Shown here: positions 35,763 through 42,854 of the stretch, one piece after another | Numbering within the stretch: the stretch's first letter is position 1 | How the letters are laid out: the number at the start of each line of letters is the position of its first letter | DNA from: Corynebacterium sp. | Lineage (GTDB): Bacteria; Actinomycetota; Actinomycetes; Mycobacteriales; Mycobacteriaceae | Length of the DNA: 51,673 nucleotides | Direction of reading: 5' to 3' | Assembly: GCF_022712195.1 (NCBI RefSeq) | Contig: NZ_JALAGY010000081.1 | Location: 1 to 51,673, forward strand | Translations under genes and position numbers: made by a program | Notes under the pieces: generated by a model | What the model saw: only the letters and a program-made list of their open reading frames with translations | The model's database searches: none | What the model was told of the DNA's origin: nothing

Positions 35763-37165
35763 TGGACGTCCACGACCTCGCCGCGGCGCCGGTGGAGGCG
35801 GCCGCCGACGCCGCCGAACAGTGGTCGGAGGTGGCGCGCGGGACGGAGTCGTCGGGGACGGCGGTACGCGGGCACGCGGAGCTGCCGGGGTGGAGCGGCA
35901 CGGCGTCGGACGCCATGCGCCACCGCCTCGACAGTTCCGGGAACCGGCTGCTCGCCGTGTCGGTGGCCGCCCGGTGGGCAGGCGTGGTCCTGCGCAACCA
36001 TGCCGCGGTGCTCGCCCGGCTCAGGGCCCAGGTCGCCCCGATCCTGACGATGTCCCTGGCGACGGGGATGGTGGTCTCCCCCGACGGGACGGTGACCCCT
36101 CCGGTCGCGTTGCCGCCGTGGACGGTGCAGGCTGCGGCTGCGTCACTGGTGCTGCACGCCTGCCGTGCACTCGCCACCACACTGGACGAGGCGCCGGCGT
36201 CGGTGGTCTCGGCGGTGTGCGCGGTCCGGGACGCCCCGGTGGTGGACACGGTGTTGGTCGCCGGGGACCGGGGGATCTCGGTTGCCGGTGCCGCTGTGAC
36301 CGAACTCCTCGCGGACCCCGCGGCCACCGCTGCTGCGGTGACGCTGCCTGCCGGGACGGCGGACGGGCCCCGTGGTTCGGCGTTGCGCGAGGCCGTGGTG
36401 GCGGCCCGCCGCGAACTCGCCCTCCGCGGGCTGGACCCGGACGCCGTCGGGGTGGCCGTGGAGCTGGTCGGCGGGGAGCCGACGGTCGTCGTCGGTGACA
36501 TCCGGACGGCCGACAAGATCTCCACGCTGGTCAGTGGGGTCGGCTCGTCCTCAGACGGGGCTCTGGTGGGCTCCGCCGGGGGCGCCGGACGCATCGCCGG
36601 TCCCGGGCACGCGGTGGTCACCTGGCACGGCTACACCGCACCGGGGTCCGTCAGCCACGGGATGAACCCCTCCTTCGCCGGTGTCGGGGCGCCGGCACTC
36701 CGGGAGTTGCAGTCGTCGTTGCGGGACACGTCTGCCCGGGGCACCGAGCTCCAGGTCGTGGCCCACAGCTACGGAACCACCCTGGTCGGTGCCGCCGCCC
36801 GTGACCCGTCCGCACCTCTGGCCGCGGACACGCTGCACCTGCTCGGCAGTCCCGGTGTCGGGGTCCAGCGTGCCGACCAGTTGCACGTCGACGCCCTGGA
36901 CGGGCGTGCGGAGGTCCACACCTGGCGGGCACCCGGCGACCTCATCGGTGCGGCGGCCGGGAGCGCGGGTGGCGTGCACGGGGTGGACCCGACGGCCGCG
37001 GGGTTCGGGGCGGACTCGGTCAACGGGGTCGACGCCGACCGACGGGGTGGTGCCGTCGGACGTATCCTGGAGCGCATGACCGACGGCTACCTGTGGTTCC
37101 GGGGTGAATGGGACTCCCACAGCAGTTACCTCTCCGACGACCACGTCCTAGGACAGGTGCGCTGA
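35762..37165 (+). CDS. DUF1023 alpha/beta hydrolase with helical N-terminal domain
   Basis: The 467-aa protein has a WXG-like helical N-terminal region (residues ~1-110; EQWSEVARGTESSGTAVRGHAELPGWSG, with a W-x-G type turn) and a DUF1023 alpha/beta hydrolase C-terminal part: ELQVVAHSYGTTLVGAAA (nucleophile elbow GxSxG-like AHSYG), LLGSPGVGV and the end with HSSYLSDDHVL (His). DUF1023 hydrolases are found next to ESX-type secretion or as candidate toxins in actinobacteria. It is coupled to the small helical protein upstream. No secretion system genes are in this window. Confidence 0.75.
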   Translation: MDVHDLAAAPVEAAADAAEQWSEVARGTESSGTAVRGHAELPGWSGTASDAMRHRLDSSGNRLLAVSVAARWAGVVLRNHAAVLARLRAQVAPILTMSLATGMVVSPDGTVTPPVALPPWTVQAAAASLVLHACRALATTLDEAPASVVSAVCAVRDAPVVDTVLVAGDRGISVAGAAVTELLADPAATAAAVTLPAGTADGPRGSALREAVVAARRELALRGLDPDAVGVAVELVGGEPTVVVGDIRTADKISTLVSGVGSSSDGALVGSAGGAGRIAGPGHAVVTWHGYTAPGSVSHGMNPSFAGVGAPALRELQSSLRDTSARGTELQVVAHSYGTTLVGAAARDPSAPLAADTLHLLGSPGVGVQRADQLHVDALDGRAEVHTWRAPGDLIGAAAGSAGGVHGVDPTAAGFGADSVNGVDADRRGGAVGRILERMTDGYLWFRGEWDSHSSYLSDDHVLGQVR

Positions 37166-38308
37166 ATGTACTCGGTGGTCATCGTCGGTGCCGGTCAGGC
37201 GGGACTCGCCGCCGCCCACGCACTCGTCCGCCGGGGGTTCACCCCGGGCCGGGACATGCTCGTCCTCGACGGCAACGACGGCCCCGGCGGCGCGTGGCGG
37301 CACCGGTGGGACTCGCTGACCCTGGGGCGCGCCCACGGCATCGCCGACCTGCCGGGGATGCCGATGCCCCGGCCGGGTGCGGGCGTCCCGGCGTCCGAGC
37401 TGGTGGCGGAGTACTACGGCTCCTACGAGGACACCTTCGACCTACAGGTCGTCCGCCCCGCCCGCGTCATCCGCGTCGACGGCGACGGCGACACGCCGGG
37501 GCCGCTCACGGTGACGGTGGTGGCGGACGGCACGTGCACCCGCCTGCGGACCAGGATGCTGATCAGCGCCACGGGCACCTGGACCCACCCGTACATCCCG
37601 TACATCCCCGGCATCGACAGGTTCACCGGCCGTCAGCTGCACACCGTGGACTACACGCGTAAGGAGGACTTCGCCGGGCAGCGGGTGCTGGTGGCCGGTG
37701 GTGGTCTGAGCGCCGTCCAGTTCCTGCTGGAGCTCAACGAACCCGGCGGGGCGGCGTCGACGGTGTGGGCGACGCGCCGCCCGCCGGGCTTCGTGGACCG
37801 GACCTTCAGCAACGACGACGGGGCCTGGGGGCGGGACGTGGAGCGCCGGGTCCGGGCGGACACCGAGCGTGGCCGACGGCCGGCCTCGGTGGTGCACAAC
37901 ACCGGCATCCCCGCTCTGCCGGAGTACCTGGATGCGGTGGCGGCGGGCACGCTGGTCTCCCGCGGCATGTTCACCCGCATCGACGACTCGGCGGTGACCT
38001 TCGGCGGCGCCGACCCCGCCGACGGGAAGGAGCTGGTGCAGCCCGGCAGCTGGCGGCCCTTCCCCGCGGGGCACCGGGAACCGGTGGACGTGATCTTCTG
38101 GAACACCGGCTTCCGGCCGGCGTTGAACCACCTGTCGCCGCTGCACCTGCGCGAACCCGGTGGCGGGATCACCGTGGTCAACGAGGTGGAGGTGGTGCGC
38201 GACCGTCGCGTGCTCCTCGCCGGGTACGGGTCGACGGCCTCGACGGTGGGGGCGAACCGTGCGGGGCGCCTTGCCGGCCGGGTCGCCGCGGAACGCCTTG
38301 TGGAGTGA
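37166..38308 (+). CDS. FAD-dependent oxidoreductase (flavin monooxygenase-like)
   Basis: The 380-aa protein starts directly after the previous stop. FAD-binding GAGQAGLAAAHAL (GxGxxG) is at residues 8-20, with GGAWRHRWDSLTLGRAHG as in flavin-containing monooxygenases. A second dinucleotide site VLVAGGGLSAVQFLLEL (GxGxxS type, residues ~172-188) binds NAD(P)H, and VIFWNTGFRPALNHLSPL is the ATG-like motif. It resembles the CzcO/FMO-type oxidoreductases. The substrate is unknown. The short gap before it suggests cotranscription with the hydrolase, but a functional link is not evident. Confidence 0.85.
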   Translation: MYSVVIVGAGQAGLAAAHALVRRGFTPGRDMLVLDGNDGPGGAWRHRWDSLTLGRAHGIADLPGMPMPRPGAGVPASELVAEYYGSYEDTFDLQVVRPARVIRVDGDGDTPGPLTVTVVADGTCTRLRTRMLISATGTWTHPYIPYIPGIDRFTGRQLHTVDYTRKEDFAGQRVLVAGGGLSAVQFLLELNEPGGAASTVWATRRPPGFVDRTFSNDDGAWGRDVERRVRADTERGRRPASVVHNTGIPALPEYLDAVAAGTLVSRGMFTRIDDSAVTFGGADPADGKELVQPGSWRPFPAGHREPVDVIFWNTGFRPALNHLSPLHLREPGGGITVVNEVEVVRDRRVLLAGYGSTASTVGANRAGRLAGRVAAERLVE

Positions 38309-38322
38309 CCGGAACTGCCATA

Positions 38323-38340
38323 TAGTTGACATGTCAACTA
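38323..38340. promoter_or_regulatory. 18-bp perfect palindrome operator upstream of the luciferase-like gene
   Basis: TAGTTGACATGTCAACTA is a perfect palindrome. A -10 like TATAGT at 38321-38326 overlaps its left edge, so a bound protein would block transcription of the gene at 38363. The form (TTGACATGTCAA) is typical for MarR- and TetR-family repressors. No regulator gene of that kind is adjacent. Confidence 0.75.
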
Positions 38341-38362
38341 CTACTGTCCGCCAGGAGACACC

Positions 38363-38629
38363 ATGAAGGGCTTCGGCTTCCTCAGTTTCGGCCACTACGA
38401 CCTCGGAGCATCCGGACGCTCCACCCCGGGCCGCACCATGCCCGGCGCGAAGGAGAACATCAGGAACGCGGTGGAGATCGCCGTCGGCGCCGACGAGATC
38501 GGCGTGAACGGCGCCTACTGGCGCGTGCACCACTTCGCCCCGCAGCACGCCGCACCCATGCCGATCCTCGCCGCCGCCGCTGCCAGGACCAGGCACATCG
38601 AGGTCGGAACCGGGGTGATCGACCTGCGT
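38363..38629 (+). pseudogene. 5' part of a luciferase-like monooxygenase gene, interrupted by element insertion
   Basis: 89 codons from ATG 38363 (RBS AGGAG at 38353-38357) encode the N-terminus of a luciferase-like, flavin-dependent monooxygenase (GFGFLSFGHYDLG, APMPILAAAAARTRHIEVGTGVIDLR). The frame then hits TAG at 38630-38632 at the junction with the integrated element. The missing 3' part is found at 47515-48330. The two parts together make a 360-aa protein (GTGVIDLR joined to YENPLHLAEEAA), so the gene is intact except for the insertion. The promoter with its palindrome operator is unharmed, so a truncated product might be made. Confidence 0.93.
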
Positions 38630-38657
38630 TAGCGCATATCGTGGTTACAACACTCGT
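38630..38657. other. attL: left junction with imperfect arm
   Basis: Host sequence GATCGACCTGCGT ends at TA (38630-38631) and element sequence GCGCATATCGT follows. Eleven bases after TA the arm GGTTACAACACTCGT (38643-38657) begins. It matches the reverse complement of the right-end arm (47489-47503) in 11 of 15 positions at the same distance from TA. This symmetry is as expected for an attP half-site of a serine integrase. Confidence 0.75.
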
Positions 38658-38675
38658 CCACGTAAGCTTGGTTGC

Positions 38676-40112
38676 ATGGTCGAACTGGTAGCGCTGAGGA
38701 AGACGAACGAGGTGGCGGCCTACGTCCGCGCCTCCATGGACCGCAAGGGCGACCGCTGGACGGTCGATACGCAACTGAGGAAGATCAGGGCACTGGCCGA
38801 GGCCAAGGACTGGACCGTGGTCGAGGTCTACGAGGACAACGCGGTGTCGGCGACGAAGAAGCGTCGAGCTGGTACCCGCTGGGCCGAGATGCTGGACGAC
38901 GCCCGAGCAGGTCGGTTCTCGATGGTCGTCGCCGTGGACATGGACCGACTGCTGCGGAGCACGAAGGACCTCAACACGCTGATCGACCTCGGCCTGCGCG
39001 TCGTCACAGTGGACGGCGAGATCGATCTCTCGACAGCAGATGGAGAGTTTCGGGCGACGATGCTCGCAGCACTCGCCCGGTTCGAGGCACGGCGGAAGGC
39101 GGAGCGGCAGATCAGGTCGAACGAGCGCCGACGTGCCGAGGGCATCCCCGCGTCCACATGGAAGGCGTTCGGCTGGACGAGGGAGGGCGAAGTGATCGAG
39201 GAGGAGGCCGCCGCCGTCCGGCGGGCCTTCGACGCGTTCCTCGGCGAGCCATCGCTGTCGATCCGGCGCATCCGAGAGGACCTGAACAACGCCGGTCATC
39301 TCACCGCGCGCGGGTCCGAGTTCTCCGTCGATGCCGTGCGGTACCTGCTGGCGAACTCGCTCTACGCTGGCTTCATCCGCCACTACAAGACCGGCGAGCT
39401 GTACCCGGTGCAGGGCGAGGCGTTCCCGCCCATCGTCGGCGAGCAGACGTGGCGGGCCGCGGTGGCGAAGCTGGAGGACAACGTGCGGAGGTCGGCGAGG
39501 CAGGGCAATCAGCCGAAGTACCTCCTGTCCACGATCGGCCTCTGTGGGAAGTGCGGCGCGACGCTCGTCTCGGGGACAAATAGCCGCAAGCAGCCGACGT
39601 ACCGCTGTGGCGAGCAGTTCCACCTCACCCGCCAGCGCAAGCCCGTCGATGCGATGGTCACCGAGGCGGTGCTCACGCGCCTGTCGTCCGTGGACGTGCA
39701 CGACCTCGTGATGCCGCAGGAGGACGACGGGCCGGATCGCGAGGAACTGCTGACCGAGCGGAACGCCCTGGTCGAGCGTGTGAAAGAGCTGAGCCCGCTG
39801 CTGCGCGACATCCATCAGCCGGTCCTGGAGATCACCGCGGCGATCAACGACGTGAAGGCCCGCATCGATGAGATCGACACGGAGCTGCTGGACCGCTCGG
39901 TGTCGGTGGCGGCGAAGCTGCTGGCGGGCGTGGAGGAGGCGGTCGGCACCGCGGAGCGTCGTGAGGTCGTCGAGTCGAAGTGGAAGGCGTTGGACATGGA
40001 CCGTCGCCGGATGCTCGTGGACGAGCTGGTGACGGTGACCATCGAGCCCATAATGCCGGGTCACGTGAAGTTCGACCCCGATCTCGTGCGGATCGAGCCG
40101 AGAAGCGACTGA
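38676..40112 (+). CDS. large serine recombinase (integrase) of the element
   Basis: The 478-aa protein has an N-terminal resolvase domain with catalytic Ser20 (AAYVRASMDRKGD) and MDRLLRSTKDLNTLIDLGLRVV. A recombinase domain follows (residues ~150-270, VRRAFDAFLGEPSLSIRRI), then a zinc ribbon with GLCGKCGATLVSG and YRCGEQFHL (Cys residues) and a coiled coil with ITAAINDVKARIDEI. It is the type that catalyses site-specific integration with a 2-bp overlap. It starts 44 nt inside the left end, and TAAGCT (38663-38668) lies 7 nt before the ATG, suggesting a leaderless mRNA with a promoter next to attL. No obvious excision factor accompanies it. Confidence 0.93.
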   Translation: MVELVALRKTNEVAAYVRASMDRKGDRWTVDTQLRKIRALAEAKDWTVVEVYEDNAVSATKKRRAGTRWAEMLDDARAGRFSMVVAVDMDRLLRSTKDLNTLIDLGLRVVTVDGEIDLSTADGEFRATMLAALARFEARRKAERQIRSNERRRAEGIPASTWKAFGWTREGEVIEEEAAAVRRAFDAFLGEPSLSIRRIREDLNNAGHLTARGSEFSVDAVRYLLANSLYAGFIRHYKTGELYPVQGEAFPPIVGEQTWRAAVAKLEDNVRRSARQGNQPKYLLSTIGLCGKCGATLVSGTNSRKQPTYRCGEQFHLTRQRKPVDAMVTEAVLTRLSSVDVHDLVMPQEDDGPDREELLTERNALVERVKELSPLLRDIHQPVLEITAAINDVKARIDEIDTELLDRSVSVAAKLLAGVEEAVGTAERREVVESKWKALDMDRRRMLVDELVTVTIEPIMPGHVKFDPDLVRIEPRSD

Positions 40113-40114
40113 CT

Positions 40115-40154
40115 CATGACTCGACTCGTCATTGCACTGGTGAGTCGAGTCATG
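40115..40154. repeat. 13-bp perfect inverted repeat after the integrase gene
   Basis: CATGACTCGACTC (40115-40127) and GAGTCGAGTCATG (40142-40154) are perfect reverse complements around a 14-nt loop. The repeat starts 2 nt after the integrase stop, so a terminator is possible, although no T tract follows. Alternative roles: a single- or double-strand replication origin or a repressor site for the rep operon that starts 140 nt downstream. Otherwise the space 40155-40293 holds no gene. Confidence 0.75.
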
Positions 40155-40293
40155 GGAGAATGGTTGCAGACAAGAAGATCCCACCGGGGCCGCGACTTAG
40201 AAGCGCGGGGTTCTGCTCCCGGATGAGTAGCCGGTCAAACAGCCCAATTACCGTGGCGGGGAACCGGAAGATACTCATGTCTGAGGACTTCCG

Positions 40294-40506
40294 ATGTCTG
40301 TCGTTATCGACGTCCCCCGCGCATCCGCGCTCGACCACCCTCGCCTCGATCAGGGCTCCACTCCTTCGCCGCAGGCAGACGGCCACGATCCCGTCATCGC
40401 CGCCGCCCGTGCCGCTGGCCGCCGAGCCGGTGAGCGCCTGGCACTCACTCCGCTGACCCCGCGCCAGCGCGCCGCCGTTGCCTCTGTGATGGGTGGTGGT
40501 CGCTGA
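40294..40506 (+). CDS. small protein at the head of the rep-mob operon
   Basis: The 70-aa protein has a polar N-terminus (VIDVPRASALDHPRLDQG) and a C-terminal helix-turn pattern (DPVIAAARAAGRRAGERLALTPLTPRQRAAVASVMGG). A purine-rich GAGGAC precedes it. The stop overlaps the next start (TGATG). Position and size fit a copy-control protein or an excision factor, but there is no sequence evidence for either. Confidence 0.55.
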   Translation: MSVVIDVPRASALDHPRLDQGSTPSPQADGHDPVIAAARAAGRRAGERLALTPLTPRQRAAVASVMGGGR

Positions 40507-40865
40507 TGTACGCCGACGCACGCAACCTCAGCACCGCTCCCACCGACCTGACCCCGCCCGGAGGGCCTGGCCTGGCACCCGCCGAAGGCGGGCTGCCCGT
40601 CGTCGTGATGACTGCCCGTAGCCGTGCTTCGCACTCCAAGAGTTACGAGACCCTCATTCGTTCCTACGGGCGCGGCAAGGGCTTGTCGATTGCCGCGCCA
40701 TGCAACAACGTGCCTGGTCAGCAGCCGGTTCCGCCCTCGCTCCGTCGCGTGGCCTCGTGGGATCATTTTGGGTCTCATTTGGGGGTCAATAGGGGGTCAT
40801 TTAGGCGCCGCACTCCCTCTGAGACCCTCCGCGCCGCCCGCGGCGGGGGTGGTCGCCGTGGCTAA
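40506..40865 (+). CDS. possible leader protein overlapping the iterons and rep start
   Basis: A 119-codon frame starting with the TGATG overlap. Its N-terminal half (NLSTAPTDLTPPGGPGLAPAEGGLPVVV, then SRASHSKSYETLIRSYG) is plausible protein, but the C-terminal part is encoded by the iteron array and is Arg/Gly-rich. It ends 5 bases past the rep start at GTG 40858, so reading it may couple rep translation. I cannot tell a real protein from a coupling leader. Confidence 0.35.
   Translation: MYADARNLSTAPTDLTPPGGPGLAPAEGGLPVVVMTARSRASHSKSYETLIRSYGRGKGLSIAAPCNNVPGQQPVPPSLRRVASWDHFGSHLGVNRGSFRRRTPSETLRAARGGGGRRG
40763..40805 (+). repeat. iterons: four 11-12 bp direct repeats upstream of rep
   Basis: Tandem units read TCATTTTGGGTC (40763-40774), TCATTTGGGGG (40775-40785), TCAATAGGGGG (40786-40796) and TCATTTAGG (40797-40805). 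This A/T- and G-rich block stands out against the surrounding GC-rich sequence and lies about 50 bp before the rep start. Such arrays are the binding sites of plasmid Rep proteins and mark the replication origin; here they are the best candidate for the element's origin. Confidence 0.75.
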
Positions 40866-42270
40866 GCAGGAGAACAACCCGACGAGCATCGGGCTCACGC
40901 AATACCTCGATCCGTCGTACTGGGCCTGGGCTGCCGAGGACCCGAACGGGGCCGCGCTGCTCCAGCAGGGTGCCGAGGCGATCCTCGCCTACGTGGTGCA
41001 GCGGCTCGAGGCCACCGGCTGCGAGGTCGTCGAGGCCTACGGCATCGTGCACGACAAGGACGAGCGCGAGGTCTGGAGCGACACGGAGAAGGCCCTGGTG
41101 GTCGAACTGAAGCCCGAGCACCTGCACGCCGTGATCAAGTTCGCCAGCCGTGCGAAGAGTGCGCCGCTGGATCGGCTCGCGTTCGGCATCGGTGTCGAGC
41201 CTCAGTACGTCGAGAAGCCTGGCCGCGGGCGGTACGCCTTCGACAACATGCTGTCGTATCTGACGCACGTGAAGTACGCGGACAAGCACCAGTACGCGCC
41301 TTCGGAGGTTGCCACGGTGCGCGGGCCTGAGTATCTCGGGATCGACGCCCAGCGCCGGGAGACGTGGCTGAAGGGCCGCGCCCACGTGAAGAAGAAGGTC
41401 GTCGCCGAGAACTTCGAGGACATGCGGGAGCGCGTGCTCCAGGGTGAGATCACGCGGGATCAGATCATGCTCACGGACGAGCTGTTCGACATCTACTCGC
41501 GGCATCAGCGGGAGATCGACGACGCGCTGTCGGCCTACGGCCAGCGTCGCGCATACCGGGCAGCGGCGAAGCTCCGCGCCGGTGAGTTCTCGACGCACGT
41601 GGTGTTCGTCCATGGGGATGCCGGGATCGGTAAGACCCGGTTCGCCACGGACTTCATCACCGAGGCGATCAACGCGGCGAACGCGCACGGCGAACGGTGG
41701 CAGGTCTACCGGGCTGCGACGGGGAACCCGCTTGATGACTGGCGAGGCGAGGAGGTGCTGCTGCTGGACGATCTGCGGGCCTCGGCGATGGATGCGAACG
41801 ACTGGCTGCTGCTGCTTGATCCGTACAACGCCTCGCCTGCGAAGGCTCGGTACAAGAACAAGGGCGAGGTGGCCCCGCGGCTCATCGTCATCACGGCGAC
41901 GATCGAGCCTGTCGAGTTCTTCTACTACGCCCGCCAGAAGGGCAACGTGGACGAGGCGCTGGACCAGTTCATCCGCCGCTTGGCCTCGGTCGTGAAGGTC
42001 TATCGTGCCGACGACATCAATCGTTACCTCGTGCAGCACATCGGGAAGATCGAGCCCTACGAGTGGCACCAGTGCAGCATCCCGACCGCCGCACACACGC
42101 CCGGCATGTACGGCAACGCGTATCACCAGAACGTCGGGTCGCGGGAACTGACCTACGGTCCGGAGACCTCGGCGGAACATGACGCGGAGGGCGCGGTTGC
42201 TGAGCTGCTGGGCGGGCTCGCGGTGCGGAGCCCTGACGTGCCGCTGGCGCTGATCGGAGGTGCCGCATGA
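40858..42270 (+). CDS. rep: replication initiator: HUH endonuclease plus superfamily-3-like helicase
   Basis: About 470 aa from GTG 40858 (GTG 40849 is also possible). The N-terminal HUH part has the metal-binding HLH (His88-Leu-His90 in EHLHAVIKF) and a motif 3 SYLTHVKYADKHQY with presumed nicking Tyr134. This resembles Rep_2-type plasmid initiators. The C-terminal helicase part has Walker A GDAGIGKTR (253-261), Walker B EVLLLDDLRAS and motif C LIVITATIEP (superfamily 3). The combination occurs in CRESS-like rolling-circle plasmids. It should nick the origin and unwind the DNA. Its stop overlaps the mobC start (ATGA). Iterons lie immediately upstream. Confidence 0.9.
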   Translation: MAKQENNPTSIGLTQYLDPSYWAWAAEDPNGAALLQQGAEAILAYVVQRLEATGCEVVEAYGIVHDKDEREVWSDTEKALVVELKPEHLHAVIKFASRAKSAPLDRLAFGIGVEPQYVEKPGRGRYAFDNMLSYLTHVKYADKHQYAPSEVATVRGPEYLGIDAQRRETWLKGRAHVKKKVVAENFEDMRERVLQGEITRDQIMLTDELFDIYSRHQREIDDALSAYGQRRAYRAAAKLRAGEFSTHVVFVHGDAGIGKTRFATDFITEAINAANAHGERWQVYRAATGNPLDDWRGEEVLLLDDLRASAMDANDWLLLLDPYNASPAKARYKNKGEVAPRLIVITATIEPVEFFYYARQKGNVDEALDQFIRRLASVVKVYRADDINRYLVQHIGKIEPYEWHQCSIPTAAHTPGMYGNAYHQNVGSRELTYGPETSAEHDAEGAVAELLGGLAVRSPDVPLALIGGAA

Positions 42271-42854
42271 GCACCGAACGCGATGCGCTCTTCCAGGGGG
42301 TCGAGGGGGCCGGAGGCCCCTCGCAAGCAGCCGGGGAGGACATGAGCGCCAGCGAAATGTCCGACACGGCTACTGCTTGCCACTCTGGCGTACAGGTGGA
42401 GCAGCAGACCGACTCCCAGGTGAACACCGGTCGGACTGATGCGGAGGCTGTGCGGCAGAGTCACGGCGGCGCGAAGCGTCGTGGGGGCCGCGCGAAGCTC
42501 GATACCGACTTCGGAGAGGAGACGCTCATGGCGCTTCGCACTCGTGCGAAGCGGCTCGGGCTGGCTCCGAGCACGTGGGTGCGGACCGTCGTGCGCGATG
42601 CGCTCCATGCCTCTCGGAGCGAGGAGCTGGACGCCGCCGTGGCCGCGCACCTGCTCGGGGTCGAGGAGCGCGTGCAGGCGTCTGCTGATGCTCGGGAGCT
42701 GGCCGCCCAGGTGCGCCCGCTCGCGATCAACGTCAACGACCTGGACCGCCGTGCTCGCGCGGGTGAGCCGGTGGCGCTGTCGGCGGAGGTGCCCGAGCTG
42801 ATCGAGCTGCTGCGCGAGGTCCGCGCGCTGCTCGGGGATCGGGCGGCCTCATGA
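42267..42854 (+). CDS. mobC: MobC-like relaxosome protein
   Basis: The 195-aa protein starts in an ATGA overlap with rep. The first 70 residues are low-complexity and include the DNA that may serve as oriT. The rest has the helix pattern of MobC proteins (ALRTRAKRLGLAPSTWVRTVVRDAL resembling a ribbon-helix-helix, then VPELIELLREVRALLGDR). MobC-type proteins help the relaxase melt and recognise oriT. Its stop overlaps the relaxase ATG by four bases (ATGA). Confidence 0.8.
   Translation: MSTERDALFQGVEGAGGPSQAAGEDMSASEMSDTATACHSGVQVEQQTDSQVNTGRTDAEAVRQSHGGAKRRGGRAKLDTDFGEETLMALRTRAKRLGLAPSTWVRTVVRDALHASRSEELDAAVAAHLLGVEERVQASADARELAAQVRPLAINVNDLDRRARAGEPVALSAEVPELIELLREVRALLGDRAAS
42302..42380. 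other. candidate oriT inside the 5' part of mobC
   Basis: CGAGGGGGCC-GGA-GGCCCCTCG (42302-42324, one bulge) is a strong hairpin. It is followed directly by GCAAGCAG (42323-42330), which pairs with CTGCTTGC (42373-42380). Hairpins beside a short conserved GCAAGC-like block are common in oriT of mobilizable elements, and the block is in the usual place just before the relaxase-helper gene. The nic position cannot be told. The low-complexity peptide encoded here fits DNA under a second constraint. Confidence 0.5.
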
